Source: Urinicoccus massiliensis
GTDB taxonomy: Bacteria; Bacillota; Clostridia; Tissierellales; Peptoniphilaceae
DNA: 64,000 nt
Reading direction: 5' to 3'
Assembly: GCF_900120405.1 (NCBI RefSeq)
Contig: NZ_LT635492.1
Location: 639,478-703,477, forward strand
Shown: positions 17,978 to 25,392 of the stretch, in pieces
Position numbering within the stretch: position 1 is the stretch's first letter
Layout: each line of letters starts with the position of its first letter
Made by a program: the position numbers and the translations under genes
Notes under the pieces: generated by a model
What the model saw: only the letters and a program-made list of their open reading frames with translations
Told to the model about the DNA's origin: nothing
Databases searched by the model: none

Positions 17978-18397
17978 CTAGATCCGATTCCAGTCTTTGC
18001 TTTCTAGCTTTTGCAAATTCTCCTGGTTGCCCTTAAAAATTGCCCCTGTAAAGGGAATTTCATAGCCTAGCTTTTTCCCTATATGGACCAATTCCAGGAT
18101 AGCCTTATTCTTTTTAACCTTCAGCTCAAAAGAGCTGATTTCATGCCAGGGCATAAGTAAAAAATCCCTTTTTACAGAATTGCTTATTTCCTCCTCATGG
18201 ATGCCCTTGTTGGAAAAATATAAGATAAAGGTCCTGCTAGAATCCATCGTATAGTACAGACCCCCTGGGACTAGCCACTTAAACAAGTCTGTTTTTACAT
18301 CATTATGCTTAAAGGCCAGGACATGGTTGTCCAAGTCCCCAAATTCACTTTTAATTTTTTCGTTGATTTCTTGATTACTGTTGAATAAAAGTCCCAT
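17978..18397 (-). CDS. hypothetical PH-like domain protein
   Basis: A 139-residue soluble protein, ATG preceded by GGAGGAAGAC. The alternating beta pattern (YYTMDSSRTFILYFSNKGI, then MPWHEISSFELKVKKNKAIL) and closing helix resemble bacterial pleckstrin-homology-like or YcxB-type domains; this is a fold guess, not a firm family call. It lies nine bases downstream of an XRE regulator gene and was probably co-transcribed with it. Function unknown. Confidence 0.6.
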   Translation of the reverse strand: MGLLFNSNQEINEKIKSEFGDLDNHVLAFKHNDVKTDLFKWLVPGGLYYTMDSSRTFILYFSNKGIHEEEISNSVKRDFLLMPWHEISSFELKVKKNKAILELVHIGKKLGYEIPFTGAIFKGNQENLQKLESKDWNRI

Positions 18398-18406
18398 GTC
18401 TTCCTC

Positions 18407-18610
18407 CTATTTAAAAATAAACACTTCTGTCAAGTCCTTGCCCAAAACCTTGGAAATCTTATAGGCCGTTTCCAGGGTTGGGCTTATGGTCTTGTTTTCA
18501 TAGGCCATAATGGACCGCCTCTTAAGCCCCACCGCCTGGGCCAGCCGGTGTTGAGACAGGCCAAGCTCCTTGCGAAATTCCGCAATCCTGTTGTCAATTT
18601 CTACATCCAT
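18407..18610 (-). CDS. XRE-family transcriptional regulator
   Basis: A 67-residue stand-alone helix-turn-helix regulator of Cro/CI type: FRKELGLSQHRLAQAVGLKR at residues 10-29 contains the HTH, followed by MAYENKTISPTLETAYKISK. ATG at 18610 follows AAGGGAGATG; upstream codons run into the operator repeats and are rejected. First gene of a two-gene unit with the PH-like protein. Two identical 20-bp repeats upstream suggest self-repression. Confidence 0.88.
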   Translation of the reverse strand: MDVEIDNRIAEFRKELGLSQHRLAQAVGLKRRSIMAYENKTISPTLETAYKISKVLGKDLTEVFIFK

Positions 18611-18631
18611 TGCATCTCCCTTTTTTCTATG

Positions 18632-18674
18632 GTTACATTTATAGTACATTTCTTGTTACATTTATAGTACATTT
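18632..18674 (-). promoter_or_regulatory. tandem 20-bp direct repeats in the XRE promoter
   Basis: GTTACATTTATAGTACATTT occurs exactly twice (18632-18651 and 18655-18674), 23 bases apart, or about two helical turns. On the minus strand each repeat contains TACTATAAAT, which can serve as a -10 element. The arrangement looks like paired operators for the adjacent XRE repressor. Confidence 0.7.
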
Positions 18675-18723
18675 TTTCTCCAGGCCTGTCAACTTTTTTA
18701 TTTATTTTTTTCTTGAGGTGCAT

Positions 18724-18751
18724 TAAAAAAATCCCCGGTCTAGCCGGAGAT
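18724..18751 (-). terminator. terminator of the DUF1648-like gene unit
   Basis: Minus strand TCTCCGG-CTAGA-CCGGGGA followed by seven T residues. Confidence 0.82.
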
Positions 18752-18778
18752 TCTGTAACTTTATAAACTTTTATTTCA

Positions 18779-19057
18779 TTAGGTGTTATAGATTAAGGTT
18801 ATTACAGATACGATTAAGCCAACAAGGGCAAGAACTAAATACTTCTTTTCATTTTTCTCAGAAAAATAATATCCCAGGCCCCCACCAACTGACAATAAGA
18901 ACTGAAAGGCCAGGTCTAAAGTTTTGGGATAAGCATTGGAGGGATTTCCCGATAAGTCTACTTGAACTGTAACTGTTTCTGGCAATACAATATAGCCATA
19001 TATTCCTAGTCCAAGTGATAAAACTATGATTATCCCCAATATCATTTTTTTGTTCAT
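18779..19057 (-). CDS. small DUF1648-like membrane protein
   Basis: A 92-residue protein with three hydrophobic segments (about 5-24, 48-65, 71-89). Between the first two is the motif LPETVTVQVDLSGNPSNAYP, the DUF1648 pattern (Leu-Pro, later Gly-x-Pro) found at the start of SdpI-like immunity and signalling proteins. Here only this first module exists. Last of a three-gene unit with an XRE regulator and another membrane protein, an arrangement typical of small sensor or immunity modules. Function not established. Confidence 0.7.
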   Translation of the reverse strand: MNKKMILGIIIVLSLGLGIYGYIVLPETVTVQVDLSGNPSNAYPKTLDLAFQFLLSVGGGLGYYFSEKNEKKYLVLALVGLIVSVITLIYNT

Positions 19058-19072
19058 TTTGTCTTCTCCTTT

Positions 19073-19516
19073 TTACATTTGACCTTCAAGTTTATATTTC
19101 CAATATAGGGCATATACCTGTAAGGATAGGTAGATGGCTACGATAATGAGGATTTGCAATTTATCTACCCTCATCAAGGAAAACATAATAAGCATTCCAG
19201 CAAATAAGTAAACCATCAGATCATAGGCTTTGGCCTTTGACTTTTCTGCAATTAAAATGTTTCTTTCATCCTTTTTCTCAATCTCTATTTGCCGCTCTAA
19301 TTCTTCATTATTTCTTGTGGAGAAATATTTCATGATATACCCCATAAAGTGACCGAAGATTCCACAACCTAGACCAATCAAAATATAGGGAATCGTAGCA
19401 AGGACCTGGTTGCTGGTCCCACTATATTTATCCATTAAGATTCCAGCTATCATTAGGCCTATTCCTAAAAGTACAAAGAGCCAATTCCTCAACATATTTC
19501 TATTTCTTGTCATCAT
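19073..19516 (-). CDS. small membrane protein, DUF2178-like
   Basis: A 147-residue protein with four hydrophobic segments in two pairs, separated by a charged segment containing RQIEIEKKDERN, the motif seen in DUF2178/DUF6442-type proteins that accompany XRE regulators. Tandem ATG codons at 19516 and 19513 follow GGAGGGGGAAG. It overlaps the 3' end of the XRE gene by 17 bp and is therefore translationally coupled. The role is unknown; neighbours suggest a membrane partner of the regulator. Confidence 0.68.
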   Translation of the reverse strand: MMTRNRNMLRNWLFVLLGIGLMIAGILMDKYSGTSNQVLATIPYILIGLGCGIFGHFMGYIMKYFSTRNNEELERQIEIEKKDERNILIAEKSKAKAYDLMVYLFAGMLIMFSLMRVDKLQILIIVAIYLSLQVYALYWKYKLEGQM

Positions 19517-19715
19517 CTTCCCCCTCCTGGTAGATAAAAATATCTTCAATAGTCAAATTAAAATATCTAGCAATTTTGAAGGCTAAGAGAATGGAAGGAT
19601 TATATCTTCCGTTTTCTAAAGAACCAATGGTCTGCCTAGATACTTCAAGGATTGAAGCTAATTCTTCTTGGGTTATTCCATGTTTTTTTCTTATTTCTTC
19701 AAGCTTATTTTTCAC
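19500..19715 (-). CDS. XRE-family transcriptional regulator
   Basis: A 71-residue Cro/CI-type regulator beginning MKNKLEEIRKKHGITQEELA, with HTH ASILEVSRQTIGSLENGRYN and the common ending FNLTIEDIFIY. It heads an operon with two small membrane proteins and sits behind a consensus promoter. This architecture (HTH plus DUF2178-like plus DUF1648-like) is frequent in Clostridia. Confidence 0.92.
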   Translation of the reverse strand: MKNKLEEIRKKHGITQEELASILEVSRQTIGSLENGRYNPSILLAFKIARYFNLTIEDIFIYQEGEDDDKK

Positions 19716-19757
19716 ATTATCTCATCTCCCAGCAAATGTTAAGCTAACTTTACATTT

Positions 19758-19786
19758 ATTATAAGATCAGCCTGAATTTATGTCAA
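19758..19786 (-). promoter_or_regulatory. perfect-consensus sigma-A promoter of the XRE/membrane operon
   Basis: Minus strand TTGACA (19786-19781), exactly 17 bases, TATAAT (19763-19758). Such a full consensus is usually held in check by a repressor, presumably the XRE protein it expresses. Confidence 0.9.
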
Positions 19787-19852
19787 GTTTACTTTCCATT
19801 TTTTTGCAGTCTATTTTCTAATTTATAAATTAGACCTTTCGGACATAAAGAA

Positions 19853-19896
19853 GGGGCGAGAATGGATCTCACCCCAACAAGATTTGACAAATAGCC
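19853..19896 (-). repeat. solo ISL3-type left end acting as terminator
   Basis: On the minus strand GGCTATTTGTCAAAT, then GGGGTGAGATCCATTCTCGCCCC-like arms (GGGGTGAGA / TCTCGCCCC) and TTCTTTAT. The same end, GGCTCTTTGTCAAA plus a GGGGCGAGA hairpin, begins the intact ISL3 element at 49636 and occurs at 34318. It lies 33 bases beyond the stop of the regulator at 19929 and should work as its terminator. Confidence 0.65.
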
Positions 19897-19928
19897 TATT
19901 TAAATGTCCCCACCCTTAAAGCCAGGCC

Positions 19929-20747
19929 TTAGAGGTTTAGGGTAATGACAAAATTCGCCCGGTTTACATGACGGACAAAACCGATTTGGGCTTTGATGGT
20001 AAAGTTAATGGAGGCTTGGACCAGGCCGTTTCCCAAATTGTTCCAATACTTGATACTTTTCAAGGGAATCTTAAAGCAACCATCCTCCAAGTTGACCTCT
20101 TTTTCCCCATCCTTGTCTTCATAGCACAGGGCCAGGGCCAGGGCTTTTTTATTGTAGCCGTTTTGAATTTTTTCAATCATCTTGGTCCGGATGCAGAGAT
20201 GGGGCTGGTCCTCTCCCTGGATTTCTACCCTACTGTCAAAACCCATCATGGCCATGGAATTTTCCACAAAGGACTCCTGGTTGTTTTCCGTAACCTTGTA
20301 GAGGGTTAGGTAGCCCTTGGATGAACTTTTAGAATACAGGTTCATCAGGTCGTCATTTTTTACCCTTTGTTTTAACCGGCCAATCTCCCGAACTCTTTGG
20401 GCATACTGGTGGATTCCCTCTTCAAAATTCTTAATATGGATAATTTCTTCCGCCAGTTTGACCAAGCGGTCTTCTTCTGTTGGAAAAATCCTCCTTAACA
20501 TCAGCTTGGCATCCTCCAGGCGACGGTTGCATTCCCTGGCTAATTTTTCCCCGATTTCGGTTAGCCGGTATTGGTTTAGGTCCTTGAAAAGAATCCCTTG
20601 GACCACCATCCTGTCCATGATTTTTTTTGCATTGACCTTGGAACAGGCAAAATACTTAGAGGCCTCTGTTATATTTTCTTGGCCGGGATTATTTTTCACA
20701 AATAACAAATAATCCACTTGCACCTTGGTTAAAATCATTTCTGTCAT
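19929..20747 (-). CDS. DtxR-like winged-helix transcriptional regulator
   Basis: About 272 residues. The N-terminal winged helix (ILTKVQVDYLLFVKNN, then ITEASKYFACSKVNAKKIMD and YRLTEIGEKLARECNRRLED) resembles the DtxR/MntR layout, including the helix that follows the wing, but the metal-binding His residues of DtxR are not evident. A second helical segment and a beta-rich C-terminal half (about 150-272) match nothing I recognise. The start is uncertain: ATG at 20747 (MTEMILTK) or ATG at 20783 behind AGGGCTT. Monocistronic, with a solo ISL3 end as terminator. A strong palindrome lies about 230 bp upstream. Confidence 0.6.
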   Translation of the reverse strand: MTEMILTKVQVDYLLFVKNNPGQENITEASKYFACSKVNAKKIMDRMVVQGILFKDLNQYRLTEIGEKLARECNRRLEDAKLMLRRIFPTEEDRLVKLAEEIIHIKNFEEGIHQYAQRVREIGRLKQRVKNDDLMNLYSKSSSKGYLTLYKVTENNQESFVENSMAMMGFDSRVEIQGEDQPHLCIRTKMIEKIQNGYNKKALALALCYEDKDGEKEVNLEDGCFKIPLKSIKYWNNLGNGLVQASINFTIKAQIGFVRHVNRANFVITLNL

Positions 20748-20783
20748 TTTAAGACCCCATACTCCTTTAGTGGGGATTTCCAT

Positions 20784-21116
20784 AAGCCCTAGGGAATCCC
20801 TGGAAATTTCCCAAAACTCATATTTAATCCCTTTTATACTCTGATAATTGTTCTTAATATCTTAGTTTATACTACCAAAGGCCCCTTCCCCTGTAAAGGA
20901 TTTTTGGCCGGATTTATTTTTCTTTTTCCCAGCCTTTTCCCCTAGAAGCTTGCCAGGGACGGCCTTTGGGGAAAGTTAACCCAGGTTAACTCCTCTTGTG
21001 GATTCCATAAAATTTTCTCCAAATCTTCCTTCGATTCCTCTAACTCCCCTTATTATAGCCCATTAAAAGGGGCTTAACATTCTCTTTCTTAGCATATTTT
21101 TTTATTATTTTACCCT
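20784..21116. other. intergenic region with one palindrome
   Basis: No gene is visible in about 330 bases. The only structured item is the 18-bp palindrome at 20976-20993. Base composition is mixed, with core-like G+C-rich and A+T-rich patches. Confidence 0.6.
20976..20993. promoter_or_regulatory. 18-bp palindrome, possible operator
   Basis: AGTTAACC-CA-GGTTAACT: perfect 8-bp arms around two bases. Its size and TTAACC core resemble operators of DtxR/MtsR-type regulators. The nearest regulator gene is the DtxR-like one that begins some 190-230 bp away on the minus strand. Confidence 0.4.
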
Positions 21117-21198
21117 GCCCTGTAAAAGAAAAAGAGCGAAAGAGTTCTCCCTCGCTCAAAACTTTGTCACGAATATTGTATTCTATTCGTGACAATTG
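21117..21198 (-). repeat. double-hairpin terminator element, copy 1
   Basis: Contains GCCCTGTAAAA, then GAGCGAAAGAG...CTCGCTC, then CACGAATA...TATTCGTG. The same three parts in the same order occur at 21874-21960. On the minus strand the inner stem is followed by T-rich sequence, so it terminates the DUF3784 gene. Confidence 0.7.
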
Positions 21199-21212
21199 AT
21201 TTCTTATCCACT

Positions 21213-21563
21213 TTATTTTCGCATAGAATAATTAACAACTACAATTCCTAAAATCGTAATGATTCCAAATAACCCCCACGCTCCCATGAGAATATCATTA
21301 TAAAGCTCAATGTCCTTAACAAAAAAACTAGACAAAAAAGCAATAAGTAGGGGTAGAATCATTATTAAAAGCATTTTTTTGACTTTGAACAGGTATCCTT
21401 TCCTTATGAGCTCTTTCTTTTTTTCTTCTTCCATAGTATTAAATCCCGCTATAATATTTCCATTGGTCTTATCTATCATATATAAAGAAAATAAGCATAA
21501 AATAATTGGAATCAATAAAACAACTATTTTAACAATAATATCTTGAGGATCTGCTAAATTCAT
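21213..21563 (-). CDS. DUF3784-like small membrane protein
   Basis: A 116-residue membrane protein with about three hydrophobic segments. Between the first and second is NIIAGFNTMEEEKKKELIRKG, the DUF3784 signature (I-A-G-[YF]-N-T-M followed by charged residues). ATG at 21563 is chosen; the frame can start nine codons earlier at TTG. No function is established for the family. It is bracketed by two copies of the same terminator element. Confidence 0.72.
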   Translation of the reverse strand: MNLADPQDIIVKIVVLLIPIILCLFSLYMIDKTNGNIIAGFNTMEEEKKKELIRKGYLFKVKKMLLIMILPLLIAFLSSFFVKDIELYNDILMGAWGLFGIITILGIVVVNYSMRK

Positions 21564-21873
21564 CTGTGTACCACTCTCTTTCAAAGTCAAATTTTATTTC
21601 CATACTATCTAATATTAGTCTTTTCCATTTTCGATATCCCCATATAGTTAATTCTTTTATTTATATTAAAATATTTCTGGGACAAAAAGTCAATATTCAA
21701 AACTTGTTCCATTGCCCCCTATTCTATTTTCATCTATCCTATCTGGACTTGCCATTTGAATTAAATGACCTAGACACCAGAAAACAATGTATTCATCCCC
21801 TCATAATATCCATTTTTTCTTACAATTGTAACTGCTACACTTGGTTTTTCTACTATTACTAATTTCATTCATG
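21564..21873. other. A+T-rich gap without recognisable genes
   Basis: About 300 bases between the DUF3784 gene and the second terminator element; no convincing open frame or RNA structure was seen. Confidence 0.5.
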
Positions 21874-21960
21874 GCCCTGTAAAATAAAAAAGAGCGAAAG
21901 ATTTCTCTCTCGCTCAAAGTATTTCTCCCGAATATTATATTATTTTCGGGAGAATTCGAT
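21874..21960 (-). repeat. double-hairpin terminator element, copy 2
   Basis: GCCCTGTAAAA, GAGCGAAAGAT...CTCGCTC and CCCGAATA...TTCGGG, homologous to copy 1 at 21117-21198. The stem arms of the outer hairpin differ between copies (CACGAATA versus CCCGAATA) but keep pairing, i.e. compensatory change. Confidence 0.7.
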
Positions 21961-21973
21961 TTTCTTATTCACT

Positions 21974-22751
21974 TTATTTGTTTACTTTCCAATATCCGTC
22001 TTTAGCACTGCCTATATACTCGATTGTTTTTTCATCTGTGAGAACTTTTAAATCCCTTTCAATCGTGCTTACAGATACCAATAATATATGAGATAATTCA
22101 GTTGTTGTTATATTTGAATTTTCTTTCATAAGTTTCACTATCTTATTTCGTCTATCTTTTGGTTTTAACTTTTTACCATCATTTTGATCTTCATTTTTAC
22201 CCTCATTTTGCCCCTCACTTTCACCCTCATTTTGAGTGACATTTTGGGTGTCATAATTTAAATTCTTTAAAATTGTAGTAAATGAAGATTCTGTTGACTT
22301 AAACTCTGGCTTTAATTCTTCTTTATAATTTTCTTCCGCTTCATAAGCTTCTATGATTTTTCTAAGTCCTGAACCACGCCTTTCCATTAAATCCATTCTA
22401 GCAAATACATCTGCTATGATTGGGTTTCTTCTGATGGAATACACATTTAATGGATTGAGATCTTGTACAAAAGTTCCATCATACATACCTCCAGGTGAAT
22501 ATATTTCTAACCTGTCGTCATAGATATCTACATGGACTTCACTTCCTATCACAGAATAATCTCTATGAATTAATGCATTGACTAGAGCTTCTTGGACTGC
22601 TCTTTCAGGATATTCTGGATATTCTATTCTATAGACTGGACCCTTCTTCCACATCTTTTTGGTGTTCCTTTTTACAAAGTCCAAACTTGCTTTCAAAAGG
22701 TAAATTATATTACCTTCAAATTCAGCATCATCTGCATTATACTTATAAAAG
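21974..22751 (-). pseudogene. truncated AlbA_2/ATP-binding (RecG-like) transcriptional regulator, 5' end lost to an IS
   Basis: About 260 codons remain of a typically 450-550-residue protein. The surviving part has the HATPase_c_4-like segment PERAVQEALVNALIHRDYSV, RLEIYSPGGMYDG and RRNPIIADVFARMDLMERRG, a low-complexity run of QNEG/KNED-type repeats (about residues 190-215), and a C-terminal HTH (NITTTELSHILLVSVSTIER). The N-terminal AlbA_2 (DUF4062/AAA_4) half is missing; the frame runs into the IS3 element at 22752. What lies beyond the IS is hsdS debris, so the 5' half was deleted as well as interrupted. Confidence 0.75.
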
Positions 22752-22809
22752 TGGACACATTTAAAAAATAGATATACTCTTAACTTAGACACCACAAGGA
22801 GGTATCTTT

Positions 22810-23091
22810 ATGTCCACAAGAAATCACTATGATGAGGATTTCAAACGAACCCTCGTGGAGTTTTACCACAACGGTAAAACACAAGCTTCACTTATCAAAG
22901 AATATGGGGTATCACAATCAGCACTCACAAAATGGATTAAACAATATTCAACCGTGGAAACAGACAGCGGAGAAGTTCTTACTGCCAAACAAGTCAAAGA
23001 ACTTCAAAAGCGTATGGCTCAACTTGAGGAGGAAAATCAAATATTAAAAAAAGCGATTGCCATATTCACGCCACACTCAAACAACGATTAG
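22810..23091 (+). CDS. IS3-family transposase OrfA (HTH protein)
   Basis: A 93-residue OrfA with helix-turn-helix (YDEDFKRTLVEFYHNGKTQA, then SLIKEYGVSQSALTKWIKQY) and a C-terminal leucine-zipper-like coiled coil (KELQKRMAQLEEENQILKKA). ATG preceded by AAGGAGGTATCTTT. The slippery run A7GC at 23046-23054 lies near its end and would shift ribosomes to the -1 frame to make the OrfAB transposase. Confidence 0.92.
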   Translation: MSTRNHYDEDFKRTLVEFYHNGKTQASLIKEYGVSQSALTKWIKQYSTVETDSGEVLTAKQVKELQKRMAQLEEENQILKKAIAIFTPHSNND

Positions 23092-23948
23092 ATGCTGTTT
23101 ACAAGTTGCAACATCAATACACTATTAAAACCCTTTGTCGAGTTCTAAGGGTTAATCGCAGCACTTATTACAAGCATTTTTACTCGAAACCCGCTCCTCG
23201 CACCTGTGAAAACCAGGTCATTCGTAAGCACATATTACAAATTTATTCTGACTATGCTAATTCTCTAGGTGCTTACAAAATACGTCGTGTTTTAGAACGT
23301 GATTATGGCATTAACATCAGCCTCGGTAGAGTGTATCGATTGATGAATACAATGAATCTTCCAAAGCGGTCCACAGAGAAACCCAAATGGAAGTATTCTC
23401 ATAAGGAAAACGGCAACTGCTTCAATCATCTGAAGCAACAGTTCAATCCTTCTTCTCCAAACTCTGTTTGAGCAAGTGATTTTACTTATATCAAGGTAAA
23501 TGGCTCTTTCCATTACCTTTGTGTTGTGATGGATTTATTTTCAAGGAAAATCATCGGCTGGAGTATTTCTAATCTCCATAATGTAGATTTAACTATGAAA
23601 GCTTTTGAAAAGGCTTATTCCGATAGGGGTGAACCTGAATATGTGCTCTTTCATTCAGATCGTGGTTCTGAATACACTGCATATACTTTTAGACAAGCAT
23701 TAGAAAAGCGTAATGTTGTTCAGTCCTTCTCACAGAAAGGCTATCCATATGACAATGCATGCTGCGAAAATTTCTTTCGCCATATGAAACGAGAATGTAT
23801 TACCTGTAAATCTTTCTGCAATCAGAATGAACTACGCCTATGCTGCTTTGAATACATCAATCGTTACAACTCGAAACGACCTCACTCTTCACTGGAAGAT
23901 TACACTCCTGATGAAATAGAACAGTTTTACATGGAAAGGCAGCAATAA
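23055..23948 (+). pseudogene. IS3-family transposase OrfB, interrupted by one stop codon
   Basis: The -1 frame relative to orfA encodes the DDE integrase domain in two open pieces (23106-23471 and 23526-23948 as stand-alone frames) that are one continuous frame broken by a single TGA at 23469-23471. The family has Trp there (NLVWASDFTYI); here NSV-stop-ASDFTYI, a TGG to TGA change. The catalytic triad is D in ASDFTY, D in LFHSDRGSEY and E in CCENFFRHMKRE. The transposase should be inactive unless the stop is suppressed. Confidence 0.88.
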
Positions 23949-24012
23949 TTCTGTCTTTCCATAAAAATATATTTAAAAATTGTGTCCATATACTTGACTA
24001 TGTTGCAAAAAT

Positions 24013-24145
24013 TTATAAAATACTCTTTTCAATAATATCTAATATTTCCTTTTGTATAGATTCTATCTTTCTATCTATTCCTTTTTGTTGCATGATGTGA
24101 TTTTGTATCTCTGAAATAATTTTCTTCTGTTCATTTTTACGATAT
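24013..24145 (-). pseudogene. 3' fragment of a type I specificity subunit gene (hsdS)
   Basis: The minus frame ending at 24013 gives NEQKKIISEIQNHIMQQKGI followed by DRKIESIQKEILDIIEKSIL and a stop. This is the C-terminal conserved coiled-coil spacer of HsdS proteins (EQ..I...I......I..I). About 40 codons remain, cut off by the IS3 element downstream and by unrelated sequence upstream. It is a second piece of type I restriction debris besides the hsdM scar at 4640. Confidence 0.68.
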
Positions 24146-24196
24146 TAGGATGAAATAATAAATATTTGCTAGTAAATTTTACTCAATATTATGGAC

Positions 24197-24239
24197 TTGA
24201 CTTGTTTTTTATTATTATATATACTGATAATAGTGATTA
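24197..24239 (+). promoter_or_regulatory. dps promoter with overlapping Fur/PerR-like box
   Basis: TTGACT (24197-24202), 17 bases, TATACT (24220-24225). Overlapping the -10 is TGATAAT-A-GTGATTA (24225-24239), a 7-1-7 box of the Fur/PerR class with mismatches in the right arm. Repression by a Fur-family protein fits a Dps gene. Confidence 0.6.
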
Positions 24240-24264
24240 AAATTATTTGAAAGTGAGAAATAAA

Positions 24265-24693
24265 ATGACAAAATTAAACACATATCTTGCAAATCTTGCA
24301 GTACTAAACATTAAAATCCATAATCTACATTGGAATATCGTAGGCTCTCAATTTGTATCTGTACATGAGTATCTTGAATCTGAATATGATAAAGCTGGTG
24401 AAAGACTTGATGAAGTTGCTGAGCTTATCAGAATGTCTGGAGAATTTCCAGTTGCTAATCTAAAAGAATATTTAGAAATTTCTACAATCCAAGAGATTGA
24501 AACTTCTAAAGAAGTATCTATTAAAGAAGCATTAGAAATAGTCCTATCTGACATAAAACTTCAAAAAGAACTAGCCCTAGAGATTCGAAAAGAAGCGGAT
24601 GAGGCTGATAATTTCCCTGTAGCTAATGCTATGGAGGATCATATAGAGGACTACAACAAACAAATTTGGTTTGTGGAATCAAGCCGTAAATAG
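24265..24693 (+). CDS. dps: Dps-family ferritin-like DNA/iron protection protein
   Basis: A 142-residue Dps. Dps proteins form 12-mers that oxidise Fe2+ with H2O2, store the iron and shield DNA. The ferroxidase motif is visible: NLHWNIVGSQFVSVHEYLES with His (about residue 27) and, in the helix after it, DKAGERLDEVAELIRMSGEF with Asp and Glu ligands. Helices continue to the end (NAMEDHIEDYNKQIWFVESS). ATG at 24265 is chosen over the in-frame TTG at 24247; the ribosome site (GTGAG) is weak. Adjacent promoter and box suggest peroxide or iron control. Confidence 0.92.
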   Translation: MTKLNTYLANLAVLNIKIHNLHWNIVGSQFVSVHEYLESEYDKAGERLDEVAELIRMSGEFPVANLKEYLEISTIQEIETSKEVSIKEALEIVLSDIKLQKELALEIRKEADEADNFPVANAMEDHIEDYNKQIWFVESSRK

Positions 24694-24854
24694 AAAAAAA
24701 TTAACTATTGCAGAACTTTTAATTACTGTCATCCTATAATTAGGGTCTGTAAATAATTTTGTGTATCAACCTAAATCCTGATAAAAGGGCAAAGGTTGAT
24801 ACATTTTTTTGTGTCAGTATTTACCCATTCCTATAGGAATGGTTCTTGTCTTGT

Positions 24855-24967
24855 TTTTTAGATATGCTCACATTCATTAAATTGAAGTTTCTTTCGCTTA
24901 TATTTCTTTCTAACCTATCTTCATATAACTGTTCATGGCTTCTATCTATTTCTGATAATTGGTTTTT
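24855..24967 (-). pseudogene. remnant resembling the C-terminal region of a serine recombinase
   Basis: The minus frame reads NQLSEIDRSHEQLYEDRLER then NISERNFNLMNVSIS, resembling the LYEDKL.G.ISEE.F segment of large serine recombinases. Only about 37 codons remain in copy A; a parallel remnant lies in copy B at about 26045-26150. The family call rests on one short motif. Confidence 0.4.
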
Positions 24968-25036
24968 TTAAGCTACAGCCCCTTAAAACAAATAGCCAAG
25001 AAGTCGAATTGAACATTTCAAGTTATGAATTTCTAG

Positions 25037-25242
25037 TTAAACCAAAACGGTCAGTAAATATGCCAAAATTAGGCTCACGAAAAAGAAGATTATAATTCTT
25101 GCAACCTGACTTTTCGCATTAAACCCAAAATTATCATATACCTTGGCTCCAACCGTCTCTGGGTAAACTTTAATCGGCAATTTTAACTTGGTAAGCATGA
25201 GATAATCAAAAAATATAATATCAAAAAGCTTATATCCTTCAA
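25037..25242 (-). pseudogene. 3' fragment of the membrane-protein gene at 26224
   Basis: Encodes the last ~68 residues of the protein complete at 26224-26718 (ending LSLILAYLLTVLV in that copy), with scattered substitutions. The 5' part is missing; sequence upstream diverges at 25243. Confidence 0.85.
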
Positions 25243-25311
25243 TTCGTAAGACTTTTTTACTTTAGTCCTGCTTGAATTTTTATTATTTCAATTATGTTTA
25301 TTATTTTGCAG

Positions 25312-25358
25312 TCAATAGTGATAATCATTATTGACTATTTCCCCCAGATGTGCTATCC
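25312..25358 (+). promoter_or_regulatory. promoter with Fur/PerR-type box before the split-barrel gene
   Basis: TGATAAT-C-ATTATTG (25319-25333) is a near-canonical 7-1-7 box and sits inside a longer palindrome with GTCAATA / TATTGAC arms (25311-25335). TTGACT (25331-25336), 17 bases, TATCCT follows, so the box overlaps the -35 element. Confidence 0.72.
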
Positions 25359-25392
25359 TATAAATGTAAATAATATATAATGAGGTGTATGT

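Larger units (their letters stand above)
22752..23988 (+). mobile_element. IS3-family (IS150-like) insertion sequence
   Basis: The ends are TGGACACA (22752) and TGTGTCCA (23988), inverted repeats that extend imperfectly inward. Between them are orfA and a broken orfB on the plus strand in the usual overlapping -1 arrangement. No 3-bp target duplication is visible (flanks AAG and TAT), and the flanking genes are unrelated to each other. This implies a later deletion or a composite event beside the element. Confidence 0.88.
24742..25242. repeat. ~500-bp direct duplication, copy A
   Basis: Nearly the same sequence as 25941-26429, about 93-95 per cent identical by eye. It begins with AGGGTCTGTAAATAATTTTG, an IS256-type terminal repeat, followed by a TGTATCAACC/GGTTGATACA hairpin, a serine-recombinase-like remnant and the 3' end of a membrane-protein gene. 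Copy A stops inside that gene; copy B holds the gene complete. Confidence 0.88.

Noticed and set aside
23469-23471. TGA at a conserved Trp codon in the IS3 orfB could mean UGA is read as Trp.
   Set aside because: Other genes in the window use TGA as a proper stop (e.g. the ATGA overlaps of comF/recD2 and of the ABC operons), and the IS256 copy is broken by TAA. Simple nonsense mutation fits better.
22749-23991. A target-site duplication around the IS3 element.
   Set aside because: The three bases on the left (AAG) and right (TAT) differ, and flanking genes do not rejoin; I cannot claim a clean insertion.
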